From JAFGVL01 sp963663245 (lineage in GTDB: Bacteria > Bacteroidota > Bacteroidia > Bacteroidales > Paludibacteraceae): a stretch of 64,000 nt of DNA. The stretch spans positions 1-64,000 of the forward strand of contig OY760143.1 in assembly GCA_963663245.1 (NCBI GenBank). The letters are read 5' to 3'. The stretch's first letter is position 1, and each line of letters opens with the position of its first letter. Below, piece after piece: positions 1 through 8,770 of the stretch. The position numbers were made by a program, and so were the translations under genes. The notes below the pieces were generated by a model. The model did not search any database. It had not been told where the DNA came from and was given only the letters and a program-made list of their open reading frames with translations.

Positions 1-997
1 ACCATTTTGCAGAATCTAACTTTTGTTTCACAAACATCACCGCATCTTTCATTTCTTTACTACGACCTTGTTTATTACTAGTATATTCTTTAAACATTTC
101 TTGATATGAGCTGCTTACTCTTAATTCAGGAATGTTTTTATTGTTTAATGTTATAAATGGCTGACCATTATCAACTTCAAGAATAAAATCTGGAACAACA
201 TGCTCTCTATTTCTTTCTAACAAATTGCCCCAAGCATTACCTGGTTTTGGATTTAACTTAGTAATCTCAGAAACTGCACTTTTAAATAATTTTTCGCTAA
301 TACTAAGCTTCTTTATAATTCGTTCGTAATGTTTTTTTGTAAATTCTTCAAACAAATTCTTAATCATCTTAGTTGCTATTTCAACACTTTCTGTTTGTTT
401 TCTTCTTATTATCTGCAACAATAAACATTCTTGTAAACTACGAGCACATACACCTGCAGGCTCAAAATCCTGAATAACCAAAATAAGCTCATTCATCTCT
501 TCATCCTGCACTTCCAATCCTGCCTGAAAGACTAAATCATCTACCATAGATTCAACCTCACGTCTTAAATATCCTTCATCATCAATGTTTCCAATAATAT
601 ATTCCGCTAACATTTGCTGTCTTTCAGATAGTTTACGAAGGCCCAACTGGTCTATTAAATACTCATGAAAAGTTATACCAATTGAAAATGGGATATCTTC
701 TTTTCTATCATCTTTAGAAGAATTATTAACTTGAAGTTTATAGTCAGGAATATCATCATCTTGCATATATTCCTCTAAATCAATTTCTTCATTACTCCCT
801 TCATCATTATCGACTTCATTCTCCATTTCTTCTGTCGATAAATCATCTGGACCTTCATCCAATGCAGGATTCTCCTCCATCTCTTGTCGAATTCTTTCTT
901 CGAGTTCCAAGGTAGGGACTTCCAACAACTTAATCACCTGAATTTGTTGTGGTGATAATTTTTGCTGTAACCGCTGACTTAAACTTTGATTTAACAT
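1..997 (-). CDS. rpoN: RNA polymerase sigma-54 factor, 5' part
   Basis: Sigma-54 binds core RNA polymerase and directs it to -24/-12 promoters, which need an AAA+ activator to open. About 332 N-terminal residues are in the window; the C-terminal part, including the RpoN box that contacts the -24 element, lies beyond the left edge. The start MLNQSLSQRLQQKLSPQQIQ is the typical glutamine-rich activator-interacting region I, followed by an acidic region II (about residues 45-90) and the core-binding domain with EPAGVCARSLQECLLLQ and LNPKPG. It begins 11 nt after the stop of the upstream nucleoside kinase gene on the same strand, so the two are probably cotranscribed. Confidence 0.95.
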   Translation of the reverse strand, partial: MLNQSLSQRLQQKLSPQQIQVIKLLEVPTLELEERIRQEMEENPALDEGPDDLSTEEMENEVDNDEGSNEEIDLEEYMQDDDIPDYKLQVNNSSKDDRKEDIPFSIGITFHEYLIDQLGLRKLSERQQMLAEYIIGNIDDEGYLRREVESMVDDLVFQAGLEVQDEEMNELILVIQDFEPAGVCARSLQECLLLQIIRRKQTESVEIATKMIKNLFEEFTKKHYERIIKKLSISEKLFKSAVSEITKLNPKPGNAWGNLLERNREHVVPDFILEVDNGQPFITLNNKNIPELRVSSSYQEMFKEYTSNKQGRSKEMKDAVMFVKQKLDSAKW

Positions 998-1008
998 CTT
1001 ATAAAAAA

Positions 1009-2676
1009 CTAATAATGGAAGCTACTTCCACCTAAAAACTCTCTTAAAAGTGAGGTTGGAGGAACTTCTCTATCATATATTGGTAAAAAATACTTTAAAA
1101 ATTTCAGTAAACGATGAGCCTCGGCATATTCTTCACTATTACTCGGAACTTCTGCTAATATAGGCTCAGCATATCGTTTCAATACTGCTAACTCAAATAT
1201 CAATGCCGAATTAAACATCACATCTGAATTCTCTTGATATGGATATATCCATTTATCTTCTCCTTTTCGAACACTTGGCCAACGAGAAATAGTTTCTTGA
1301 GCACTATAACCTCTATATTTATAGTCTCTAATTATTCTTCTCAATAAACGATTATCACTTGTTGGTATCCAATTACGATCATCTAAAGCAATTGTTGTTA
1401 AAGCTGAAACATATACTTTAAACTTTTTGTTCTCTGGAATGGCTGGGGTAAGCTCTGGATTCAGTGCATGAATACCTTCCATCAACAAAATAGTGCCATC
1501 TTCTAATTTTAGTTTCTCTCCTTTAAATTGTCTTTTCCCCAATTCAAAATTGTAGGTAGGTACTTCAATTTCTTCTCCATTCAACAATTGTTTTAATTGT
1601 TTGTTGAAGAAATCTAAATCTAAAGCATATAAAGATTCAAAATCTAAATCCCCATTTTCATCTAAAGGAGTAGTCTCTCTATCAACAAAATAATTGTCAA
1701 GCGATAATACTATTGGAGTCATTCCTCCAACCATTAGCTGTATTGCTAGTCTTTTACTAAAAGTTGTTTTACCTGAAGAAGACGGCCCTGAGATTAAAAT
1801 AAAACGAGGATGATCTTTTGAATTTGAGATTTGATCAGCAATTCCAGCTATTTTTTTCTCATGTAGGGCCTCTGCTATTTTAATTAATTCAAAGGCTTTC
1901 TTTTCCTTATTTGCTTGATTAAAGCTTCCCACATTATCAAAGCCCATAATTGTATTCCAAGTAATAAACTCATTAAAGACCTCGTGTAATTTGGGCTGGG
2001 CTACTACTTCCTCTAAAACACTTGAATTAGTTCTAGAAGGAATTTGAAGAAGCAGTCCGTCATAATAAAGCTGTATCTCAAAAATATTAAGATGACCAGT
2101 ACTCGGCAACAAAGCGCCAATATAATAATCTACAAATCCATCTAATTCATAATACTCAACATATGAACGCGAAAGTGTTTCTAGAAGACAGACTTTGTCA
2201 GGCTGCTTGCTTTTTCTAAAAATTTCAACAACTTTATCGCCTTGTTCTTCATGTTTTAAAATTGGGAGATTTTGAGCAATAATAGCATCCATTTTAGCCT
2301 TAATTTGCTCAACATCTTTCAATTCAAGAGCTCGCCCAAAATCAACAATACTACAAAAATAACCTTTAGACAAAGGATGTTCTATATGTAAATGCGCTTG
2401 TGGATATAAGTCTTGAATTGCTTTAGCAAGCACAATAGCAAGTGTACGAACATACACACGCATTCCTGAAGAAGTTTTTTTATCAATAAACTCAATATCT
2501 TTAGGCTTGTAAACAGCAAAATTTAAATCTTCTGTCTTATTATTTACTCTTGCAGCAACATATTCATTTACTTTATCAGGCATTATATCCTCTAAAATCT
2601 CAAGAACGGTTGTCCCAATTGGATATTCCTTATAAAGGTTTTTAACTTTGCAATATATTGTTACTTTTTTGCTCAT
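1009..2676 (-). CDS. TGS/ThrRS-like N-terminal domain fused to uridine kinase-type nucleoside kinase
   Basis: A 555-residue protein with three parts. Residues about 3-65 resemble a TGS domain. About 80-230 resemble the editing/SAD-like region of threonyl-tRNA synthetase (AHLHIEHPLSKGYF). The C-terminal half is a phosphoribulokinase/uridine kinase P-loop NTPase with Walker A GPSSSGKTTFSKRLA near residue 297 and DNYFVDRETTP, the uridine-kinase substrate region. Family knowledge says Bacteroidota proteins of this build are called nucleoside kinase; the substrate is not established here. No aminoacylation core is present, so it is not a synthetase. It lies 11 nt before rpoN, with argD divergent on the other side. 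Confidence 0.85.
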   Translation of the reverse strand: MSKKVTIYCKVKNLYKEYPIGTTVLEILEDIMPDKVNEYVAARVNNKTEDLNFAVYKPKDIEFIDKKTSSGMRVYVRTLAIVLAKAIQDLYPQAHLHIEHPLSKGYFCSIVDFGRALELKDVEQIKAKMDAIIAQNLPILKHEEQGDKVVEIFRKSKQPDKVCLLETLSRSYVEYYELDGFVDYYIGALLPSTGHLNIFEIQLYYDGLLLQIPSRTNSSVLEEVVAQPKLHEVFNEFITWNTIMGFDNVGSFNQANKEKKAFELIKIAEALHEKKIAGIADQISNSKDHPRFILISGPSSSGKTTFSKRLAIQLMVGGMTPIVLSLDNYFVDRETTPLDENGDLDFESLYALDLDFFNKQLKQLLNGEEIEVPTYNFELGKRQFKGEKLKLEDGTILLMEGIHALNPELTPAIPENKKFKVYVSALTTIALDDRNWIPTSDNRLLRRIIRDYKYRGYSAQETISRWPSVRKGEDKWIYPYQENSDVMFNSALIFELAVLKRYAEPILAEVPSNSEEYAEAHRLLKFLKYFLPIYDREVPPTSLLREFLGGSSFHY

Positions 2677-2789
2677 CTTATCTTTAGTGTGGTCTGTATT
2701 TTCTCTTTAAGCTTACCGTTAAATGTATTAGGCTTTAAAAATACATCAAATTTTGCTATGTTTTATGCCTATCACTAAGAAAATAGCTA

Positions 2790-2797
2790 TAAATTTG
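2790..2797 (+). promoter_or_regulatory. Bacteroidota -7 box for argD
   Basis: TAAATTTG fits TAnnTTTG and lies about 100 nt before the preferred argD start. No clear -33 TTTG is seen at the usual spacing. Confidence 0.5.
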
Positions 2798-2894
2798 CAA
2801 GTTCAAGAGAAATACTTAATTGTTATACTTTTATATTTCTGACTATAGAAAATAGCGTTTGTCAATTTTACTAAATATAAAACACTCCATAATT

Positions 2895-4016
2895 ATGAAG
2901 CTTTTTGATGTATACCCCCTATTCGACATAAATATTGTAAAAGGAAAAGCTTGTCGAACATACGATGACCAAGGCAATGAATATTTAGATTTATACGGTG
3001 GTCATGCAGTAATATCTATTGGGCATACACATCCGTATTATGTTCAAAAACTGACAGGCCAGCTGGATTCTCTTTCTTTTTATTCTAATTCTGTAATAAA
3101 TAAACTTCAGATAGAGCTTGCCGAAAAACTAGGAAAAATTTCTGGCTATGAAAATTACTCTTTATTCTTAACTAATTCAGGAGCAGAATCTAACGAAAAT
3201 GCGCTAAAATTAGCTTCTTTTCATACCAATCGAAAAAAAGTATTAGCATTTAATCGCTCCTTTCATGGTCGTACATCAGCAGCTGTTCGCGTAACGGATA
3301 ATGCTAAGATAGTAGCTCCAATTAATGAAGGAATAGATGTAGATTTTCATGCTTTAAATGACATTGATTCAGTAAAAAAGAACTTAGAAACAAAAAAATA
3401 TTGCGCAGTTATTATTGAGGGAATTCAAGGCATTGGAGGAATTCATATTCCTGAGCCAAGCTTCTTACAAGAACTGCAAAAGCTCTGCAAAAAAACAGGG
3501 ACCATCCTTATTTTAGACGAAATCCAATCTGGCTATGGTCGAAGCGGGAAATTCTTTGCACATCAACATGCTAATATTCAAGCTGATTTAATCACTACAG
3601 CTAAAGGAATGGGGAATGGTTTTCCTATTGGAGGCTTACTAATTAGTCCTGAATTTGAAGCTTCATATGGATTACTGGGAACTACATTTGGAGGAAACCA
3701 TCTTGCTTGTGCTGCCGGAATTGCTGTGTTAGAAATCATAAAAGCTGAAAAATTAATTGATAATGCAAAGTCTGTAGGTGATTATTTAATAAAAAAACTG
3801 AACGAACTTTCTCAAATAAAAGAAATACGTGGGATGGGTTTAATGATAGGTATAGAGTTTGATTTTCCTGTAAAAGAATTACGCACAAAACTATTGAAGG
3901 AATATAAAATATTCACTGGTGTAAGTGGGAGTAATATCATCAGACTACTCCCTCCTCTTTGCTTAAGCAAAGAGGATGCTGATTTCTTTTTAGAAAAATT
4001 TAAGTTGTGTTTGTAA
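2895..4016 (+). CDS. argD: Acetyl/succinylornithine aminotransferase
   Basis: A PLP-dependent class III aminotransferase of arginine synthesis, converting the N-acylated glutamate semialdehyde to N-acylornithine with glutamate as amino donor. An in-frame ATG exists at 2859, but MKLFDVYPLFDINIVKGK at 2895 matches the usual start of Bacteroidota homologues and gives 373 residues, the family length. Visible motifs are NSGAESNENALKLA, AFHGRT-type FNRSFHGRTSAA, LILDEIQSGYGRSG and TTAKGMGNGFPIGG, which carries the PLP lysine. It is separated by about 30 kb from argF'-argB-argE'. Since the carbamoyltransferase here has the succinyl-type proline, the physiological substrate is probably the N-succinyl compound (inference). 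Confidence 0.9.
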   Translation: MKLFDVYPLFDINIVKGKACRTYDDQGNEYLDLYGGHAVISIGHTHPYYVQKLTGQLDSLSFYSNSVINKLQIELAEKLGKISGYENYSLFLTNSGAESNENALKLASFHTNRKKVLAFNRSFHGRTSAAVRVTDNAKIVAPINEGIDVDFHALNDIDSVKKNLETKKYCAVIIEGIQGIGGIHIPEPSFLQELQKLCKKTGTILILDEIQSGYGRSGKFFAHQHANIQADLITTAKGMGNGFPIGGLLISPEFEASYGLLGTTFGGNHLACAAGIAVLEIIKAEKLIDNAKSVGDYLIKKLNELSQIKEIRGMGLMIGIEFDFPVKELRTKLLKEYKIFTGVSGSNIIRLLPPLCLSKEDADFFLEKFKLCL

Positions 4017-4019
4017 TAA

Positions 4020-5042
4020 TTATTGATTCTTCATCATAAACAAACAAACATCATTAACACAATCTTTTATTGGTGTAAATTTGAAGTTGAGAGCTTTCTT
4101 AATTTTCTCAGAAGAGTAATACGAGCGTCTTAAAACTACTTTTACTGTTCCTCTATCTATCAATGATCTACTTTTCAATAAAAATGCAAAAAATTCAATT
4201 AGAACTGCAATTGGATAAAGTAGAAGTTTTGTCCCTTTTATAAACGGACGACGTTTACCCAACTTATCTGCAATCATATTTAACAATTCTCTATTTGAAA
4301 GATTCTCACTAACTAAAGAAAATCGCTCAGCACTTATATTACTTTCTGTTAATTGTATCATAGCTTCACAAACATCTTGAACGCTTACATAGCCACTCCC
4401 TCCATTCGTATAAAAAGGCATGCCATTATTGGTAGATGAGAAAATTTTCATGCTATTATTTGATTCATCAGCTACTCCTAATATTACACCTGGATTTACA
4501 ATAACCGCATTAAGTCCTTTTTTGATAATTTGCCAAACAACATCTTCGGATAAGTATTTAGTTTCTGCATAAACAGAATGTTTATCTGCATCGTTCCATG
4601 TAGAATTCTCCGAAACAAGTTCTCCTTTCTCTGGCTTCCCTAGTGCAGCAATAGAGCTCACAAAACAAAGCTTTTTTACATTGTTTTTTAAAGCAGAAAA
4701 AACAACATTCTGGGTCCCTCTAATATTTATGTCATGTACCCTTCTAGGCTTTTTTGAGAAAGATACTATTGCAGCACAATGATATACATAATCTATTCCT
4801 TCAGCAGCTCTTTCTAATGCTTCATAGCTCAGCACATCTCCCTCAAACCACTCAAAACAAGAAGAATAATTTTCAAGAGAATCATTATAAGAACGAAAAA
4901 TAAGATTTATTTGACCTAAGCTACTATTATCTCTTTTAATAGCTCTCACATTATTCCCTTTTTGAAGTAAATGCCAGATTAAGTGGGCTCCTAACATTCC
5001 TGTGCCTCCTGTAACAAGTATTTTATCAGCTAATTCTTTCAT
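4020..5042 (-). CDS. NAD(P)-dependent epimerase/dehydratase family protein (extended SDR)
   Basis: An extended short-chain dehydrogenase of about 340 residues. The N-terminal Rossmann motif is ILVTGGTGMLGAHLIWHLL, and the catalytic pair is in VYAETKYLSE (YxxxK). Family members act on nucleotide sugars, dihydroflavonol-like ketones or steroids; nothing here fixes the substrate. An ATG at 5054 lies inside the promoter's -7 box (5052-5059), so the in-frame ATG at 5042 is preferred, giving a very short leader. It is convergent with argD (3 nt between stops) and divergent from the LOG gene. Confidence 0.85.
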   Translation of the reverse strand: MKELADKILVTGGTGMLGAHLIWHLLQKGNNVRAIKRDNSSLGQINLIFRSYNDSLENYSSCFEWFEGDVLSYEALERAAEGIDYVYHCAAIVSFSKKPRRVHDINIRGTQNVVFSALKNNVKKLCFVSSIAALGKPEKGELVSENSTWNDADKHSVYAETKYLSEDVVWQIIKKGLNAVIVNPGVILGVADESNNSMKIFSSTNNGMPFYTNGGSGYVSVQDVCEAMIQLTESNISAERFSLVSENLSNRELLNMIADKLGKRRPFIKGTKLLLYPIAVLIEFFAFLLKSRSLIDRGTVKVVLRRSYYSSEKIKKALNFKFTPIKDCVNDVCLFMMKNQ

Positions 5043-5051
5043 ATTAAGTTC

Positions 5052-5059
5052 CAAATATA
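5052..5059 (-). promoter_or_regulatory. Bacteroidota -7 box for the SDR gene
   Basis: TATATTTG on the minus strand. It overlaps the upstream candidate start codon of the SDR gene and so argues for the start at 5042. Confidence 0.6.
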
Positions 5060-5091
5060 AAACGAAAACTCAAAATACGGAAAGAAATCAG

Positions 5092-5099
5092 TATTTTTG
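5092..5099 (+). promoter_or_regulatory. Bacteroidota -7 box for the LOG gene
   Basis: TATTTTTG, a perfect TAnnTTTG, 32 nt before the start codon at 5132. Confidence 0.6.
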
Positions 5100-5131
5100 C
5101 AAGATATTAATTAAGAAAATAAATTTATTTC

Positions 5132-5719
5132 ATGTCAGAAGTTCAATCAATTACTGTGTACTGCGCCTCAAGTGCAAAGGTTAATCCCTTGTATTTAAAA
5201 GCAGCTTCAGAGTTGGGTGAAATATTAGACAAAGAAAACATCCACTGCATTTATGGTGCTGGACATATAGGACTAATGGGCTCTATTGCTGACAGCATAC
5301 TAAAAATGAATGGCAAAATAACAGGTGTAATTCCTGAATTTATGGTTAATCAAGGCTGGAACCATAAAGGATTGAAGAATTTGATTGTTACTAAAAGCAT
5401 GCATGAACGCAAAGCAAAAATGGCAGAGATTTCAGATGCTGCCATAGCTTTACCTGGAGGGTGTGGCACCTTAGATGAGCTAATGGAAATTATAACTTGG
5501 AAACAACTTTGTCTTTATCAAAAACCTATTGTAATTATAAATACAAATAATTATTTCGATCCCCTACTTAAGATGCTAGAAAAAGCTATTGATGAAAGAT
5601 TTATGCACCCTGAAAACAGAAAACTTTGGGAAGTTATTAATTCTCCCAACGAACTTATGCCTGCAATAAAGAGAAGCATGTCAAATAATCAAAACAACTT
5701 AAATTCTGCTGTGGTTTAA
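5132..5719 (+). CDS. TIGR00730/LOG family Rossmann-fold protein (nucleoside 5'-monophosphate phosphoribohydrolase)
   Basis: A 195-residue LOG-family protein. Known members cleave cytokinin riboside 5'-monophosphates or purine nucleoside monophosphates to free base and ribose 5-phosphate; the bacterial role is usually nucleotide housekeeping. The catalytic signature PGGxGTxxE is present as PGGCGTLDE at about 108-116, with the conserved HERKAKM at 91-97 and YGAGHIGLMG near 41-50. It has its own promoter and is followed after 4 nt by the DUF4271 gene, which suggests one transcript leading into hemD. Confidence 0.88.
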   Translation: MSEVQSITVYCASSAKVNPLYLKAASELGEILDKENIHCIYGAGHIGLMGSIADSILKMNGKITGVIPEFMVNQGWNHKGLKNLIVTKSMHERKAKMAEISDAAIALPGGCGTLDELMEIITWKQLCLYQKPIVIINTNNYFDPLLKMLEKAIDERFMHPENRKLWEVINSPNELMPAIKRSMSNNQNNLNSAVV

Positions 5720-5723
5720 CACT

Positions 5724-6530
5724 ATGTTACTATTACAAAATCCCATACCGTCAACGATAAATCATCTGCAACAAATTGCCGATTCATTAGCTATTCTACA
5801 TAAGACTGACTCGATTAAAGAGGCCATAGGCGATTCAATTCTTGAAATTGCAAATACTACTACAGGATTCATAGGAACACCTTTGCCTGAAACCCTAAAA
5901 GCTAATCCTATTGTTACCATATCTTTGTTAGTGCTCTTTTTTCTTTTTGGCTACGTACTGAGTTTTGGTCAGAAAATGATCCTTGAAACAACGAAGGATT
6001 TTTTTCATTTAAAAGAAAGATCGAGCATTTTCATCGAGTCCACTAATTTATTACAAATAAAAATAAGCTTTGTAGTTATCTTTGTGGGGTCAATTGGCTT
6101 ATTCCTATTCTCACTATACTTTCATGAAGACAATTCTTCTTCTTTACAAGAAAGACTTATATACTTAGCATTATTTTTCGCCATTGCTCTAACATTTCTA
6201 TTCTTCAAAGTAATTATATTTAAACTATTATCCCATATATTCTTAGAACAGAACACCTCTAGTGTTTTTTTCAGAGGTTATTTTACTATTATTTTTGGAT
6301 TAGGATTAACTATTTATCCTGTCGTAGTTGGGTTAATATACACACCAGAAAATTTCTTCACAACCTTCCTTTTTATAGGATTATTTCTCATTTTAATTTC
6401 ATTTATATTAATATTATATAAAATAATTCAAATATTTTTAGTTAATTTTTATTCTTTATTTTATATAATATTGTATCTTTGTGCGTTAGAAATTTTGCCT
6501 GTTCTTATAGTGTTAAAAGCCCTATCATAA
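5724..6530 (+). CDS. DUF4271 integral membrane protein
   Basis: A 268-residue protein with a soluble N-terminal stretch of about 70 residues and then six or so hydrophobic segments (about 73-93, 120-140, 152-172, 190-215, 222-240 and 246-266). It resembles the DUF4271 family of Bacteroidota, which commonly sits directly before hemD, as here (hemD begins 9 nt later). Its function is unknown. The position suggests a link to haem synthesis or to membrane protein insertion genes downstream, but that is context only. Confidence 0.75.
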   Translation: MLLLQNPIPSTINHLQQIADSLAILHKTDSIKEAIGDSILEIANTTTGFIGTPLPETLKANPIVTISLLVLFFLFGYVLSFGQKMILETTKDFFHLKERSSIFIESTNLLQIKISFVVIFVGSIGLFLFSLYFHEDNSSSLQERLIYLALFFAIALTFLFFKVIIFKLLSHIFLEQNTSSVFFRGYFTIIFGLGLTIYPVVVGLIYTPENFFTTFLFIGLFLILISFILILYKIIQIFLVNFYSLFYIILYLCALEILPVLIVLKALS

Positions 6531-6539
6531 CAGTTTTTA

Positions 6540-7325
6540 TTGTCTCACATTCAAAAATACAGAACATTGAAAATCAAAAAAATTCTTATTTCTCAGCCAA
6601 AACCAGCCTCAGAGAAGTCTCCTTATTTTGACATTATTGAGAAATATGGGGTAAAAATTGATTTCAGACCCTTTATTAAAGTAGAGCCAGTTCCAGCAAA
6701 AGATTTCAGACAACAAAAAGTATCCATCTTAGATCATTCTGCTATTATTTTTACTGCTCGTACAGGAATTGATAATTTCTTTAGACTTTGTCAAGAAATG
6801 AGAATAACTGTTCCCGAAGATTTGAAATACTTCTGTATTTCAGAATCGATTGCTCTTTACTTGCAGAAATACATCCAATATCGTAAACGCAAAGTATTTT
6901 TTGGAGCTACAGGCAAACTTCCTGAATTAATAACTATAATGCTAAAACATAAAGAAGAAAAATACCTGCTAGCATGCACAGATATTCATAATGAAAAAAT
7001 GACTGACCTGCTTGATGAGAATAATATTACATATGCCAAAGGCGTGATGTATCGAACCGTCAGCAATGATTTTAGACCAGACGAGGAATTTAATTATGAC
7101 ATGTTAGTTTTTTTCAGTCCTTCAGGAGTTAATTCTTTAATAAAAAACTTCCCTGACTTTAAACAAGAAGAAATTCAAATAGCATGTTTTGGAAAGACTA
7201 CTGTTCAAGCAATGACAAATCACAACTTAAGACTTGATTTAGAAGTGCCTCAGCCAAAGTTCAGTTCAATGACAACAGCCTTAGATTCTCATATAAAAGA
7301 CAATCACAAAAGCTATAAAAAATAG
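6540..7325 (+). CDS. hemD: Uroporphyrinogen-III synthase
   Basis: It cyclises hydroxymethylbilane to uroporphyrinogen III in tetrapyrrole synthesis. It is about 250-260 residues, the family length, with the two-domain HemD pattern: KKILISQPKPASEKSPYFDIIEKYGV at the start, then FTARTGIDNFF and FFSPSGVNSLIKNFP in the second domain. HemD is poorly conserved in general, but the opening matches Bacteroidota members well. No ATG is available; TTG at 6540 or TTG at 6567 would serve, and the latter (starting MKIKKILISQP) fits the family better. A strong terminator follows at 7347. Confidence 0.85.
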   Translation: MSHIQKYRTLKIKKILISQPKPASEKSPYFDIIEKYGVKIDFRPFIKVEPVPAKDFRQQKVSILDHSAIIFTARTGIDNFFRLCQEMRITVPEDLKYFCISESIALYLQKYIQYRKRKVFFGATGKLPELITIMLKHKEEKYLLACTDIHNEKMTDLLDENNITYAKGVMYRTVSNDFRPDEEFNYDMLVFFSPSGVNSLIKNFPDFKQEEIQIACFGKTTVQAMTNHNLRLDLEVPQPKFSSMTTALDSHIKDNHKSYKK

Positions 7326-7346
7326 ACATATTAACAAAAAGACATA

Positions 7347-7400
7347 GAAAACATCCCAAGGGTAAATAAACAATTATTACTTTTGGGATGTTTTCTTTTT
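7347..7400 (+). terminator. Terminator after hemD, overlapping the rnpA promoter
   Basis: GAAAACATCCCAA (7347-7359) is perfectly complementary to TTGGGATGTTTTC (7383-7395), with a 23-nt loop and a following T-run. The right arm overlaps the -7 box of rnpA. Confidence 0.7.
7378..7385 (+). promoter_or_regulatory. Bacteroidota -7 box for rnpA
   Basis: TACTTTTG lies in the loop and right arm of the hemD terminator. The predicted RNA start is near 7392, which excludes the in-frame ATG at 7388 as rnpA start. Confidence 0.55.
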
Positions 7401-7411
7401 ACACAACACAT

Positions 7412-7801
7412 ATGACCGCATCAACTTCATTTAAGTTCACTAAAAACGAACGTCTTTGTGGAGACATAAAAATAAACACACTCTTTACTAAAGGAAAAGC
7501 ATTTATTTCTTATCCTTTCAGAATAGTATATACTGAAGTTGAATACAACAACACATTAGCTCAAATTCTTATTAGTGTGCCAAAAAGACGTTTCAAAAAA
7601 GCCGTTAAAAGGATACGGCTAAAAAGACAAATCAGAGAAGCCTATCGGCTGAATAAGAGCTCATTAGAATCCTACTTAAAAGAGAAAGAAATTGCAATGC
7701 ACATAGGATATACCTATATATCAAATGATGAGCTACCCTATAAAGAAATTGAAAAAGGAATAATTGACTCATTCAAAAAACTAAAAAAAGAACTGGGATG
7801 A
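7412..7801 (+). CDS. rnpA: Ribonuclease P protein component
   Basis: The basic protein subunit that helps RNase P RNA bind and cut precursor tRNAs. With the start at 7412 it has 129 residues, and begins MTASTSFKFTKNERLCGDI. The RnpA core is visible as ISVPKRRFKKAVKRIRLKRQIREAYR, close to the family RNR motif, in the middle third. An earlier ATG at 7388 lies in the hemD terminator stem and just upstream of the predicted RNA start, so it is unlikely. The stop overlaps the yidD start (ATGA), the classic rnpA-yidD coupling. Confidence 0.92.
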   Translation: MTASTSFKFTKNERLCGDIKINTLFTKGKAFISYPFRIVYTEVEYNNTLAQILISVPKRRFKKAVKRIRLKRQIREAYRLNKSSLESYLKEKEIAMHIGYTYISNDELPYKEIEKGIIDSFKKLKKELG

Positions 7802-8019
7802 AAAAACTATTAATCTATCCCTTGTTATTACTCATATTTATATATAAAAATATGATTTCGCCTATGATTCCTCGTTCATGTAGGTATACTCCAAGCTGTT
7901 CTCAATATGCCGTCGAAGCACTAAAAAAACACGGACCATTTAAAGGGTTCTGGCTTGCCTTAAAGCGAATCTCTAGCTGTCACCCTTGGGGTGGTCACGG
8001 CTATGATCCAGTGCCATGA
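7798..8019 (+). CDS. yidD: Membrane protein insertion efficiency factor YidD
   Basis: A 73-residue protein containing the diagnostic YidD stretch SPMIPRSCRYTPSCSQYAVEA and the C-terminal SSCHPWGGHGYDPVP. One N-terminal hydrophobic/amphipathic segment (about 4-20) tethers it to the inner membrane, where it assists YidC-dependent insertion. It overlaps rnpA at its start and tatD at its end by ATGA, so translation of all three is coupled. Confidence 0.96.
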   Translation: MKKLLIYPLLLLIFIYKNMISPMIPRSCRYTPSCSQYAVEALKKHGPFKGFWLALKRISSCHPWGGHGYDPVP

Positions 8020-8663
8020 ACAGCTATATAAACATACATACCCATTCAGAAAATTCAAATACAATAGAAATTGTAAATTGCTCCCCAAGTGAAGTAATGA
8101 CTTTTACCCAAAAGTCTAAAAAATATATTTCTATAGGTTTACATCCATGGCATATCAGCTCAAATTATAAAGATGAAATTGCAAAAATTATTTTACTAGC
8201 CAAGAACACACAAGTGATTGCCATTGGAGAAACAGGCTTAGATAAATTATGTGATACGAATTTTATCCTACAAAAAGAAATCTTTATTGCGCACGCAAGA
8301 CTTGCTGAAGCATTACAAAAACCTTTAATTATTCACTGCGTAAAAGCACATGCAGAAATTATTCAGATAAAAAAAGAACTACAACCAACAACAGCATGGA
8401 TATTACATGGTTTTAGAGGAAACAAAGCTCTAACAGAACAGTTGCTCTCTCATGATTTTTATTTTTCTTTTGGCAAAGGCTTAAAATATTTAGAAGATAG
8501 TGTAAAATCAATTCCTTTGGGGAAAATTTTCTTAGAAACTGACGACACGACAAATTCTATAGAAGAAGGCTACTGCCTACTTGGAGATATATTAAACAAA
8601 GATATATCAGGACTAATAGATAAAATAAACACTAACTTTAAATATGTATTTTTAAGAAAATAA
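8016..8663 (+). CDS. TatD-family metal-dependent hydrolase, short form
   Basis: A 215-residue TatD-like hydrolase, about 45 residues shorter than E. coli TatD, a size common in Bacteroidota. Metal-ligand positions are visible: NIHTHSEN at the N-terminus, AIGETGLDK, IIHCVKAH, LHGFRG and the C-terminal LETDDT. TatD proteins are metal-dependent DNases or deoxyribonuclease-like phosphoesterases; the exact substrate is not known. It starts by ATGA overlap with yidD. Confidence 0.85.
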   Translation: MNSYINIHTHSENSNTIEIVNCSPSEVMTFTQKSKKYISIGLHPWHISSNYKDEIAKIILLAKNTQVIAIGETGLDKLCDTNFILQKEIFIAHARLAEALQKPLIIHCVKAHAEIIQIKKELQPTTAWILHGFRGNKALTEQLLSHDFYFSFGKGLKYLEDSVKSIPLGKIFLETDDTTNSIEEGYCLLGDILNKDISGLIDKINTNFKYVFLRK

Positions 8664-8692
8664 AGATTAAATACACTTTTCAACAACAAGTG

Positions 8693-8723
8693 TTTGCATA
8701 GTAAAAAATCTTATCTATCTTTG
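8693..8723 (+). promoter_or_regulatory. Promoter of rpmH
   Basis: A complete Bacteroidota sigma-A promoter: TTTG at 8693-8696, 19-nt spacer, TATCTTTG at 8716-8723. The predicted RNA start is about 40 nt before the rpmH ATG. Confidence 0.75.
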
Positions 8724-8770
8724 CAAGCCCAAAAAGCAAGATAAAAAACAAACATTAAATAAAGACGGCA

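Noticed and set aside
7388..7411. Longer rnpA start
   Set aside because: The ATG is in the terminator stem and upstream of the predicted RNA start; the family start fits 7412.
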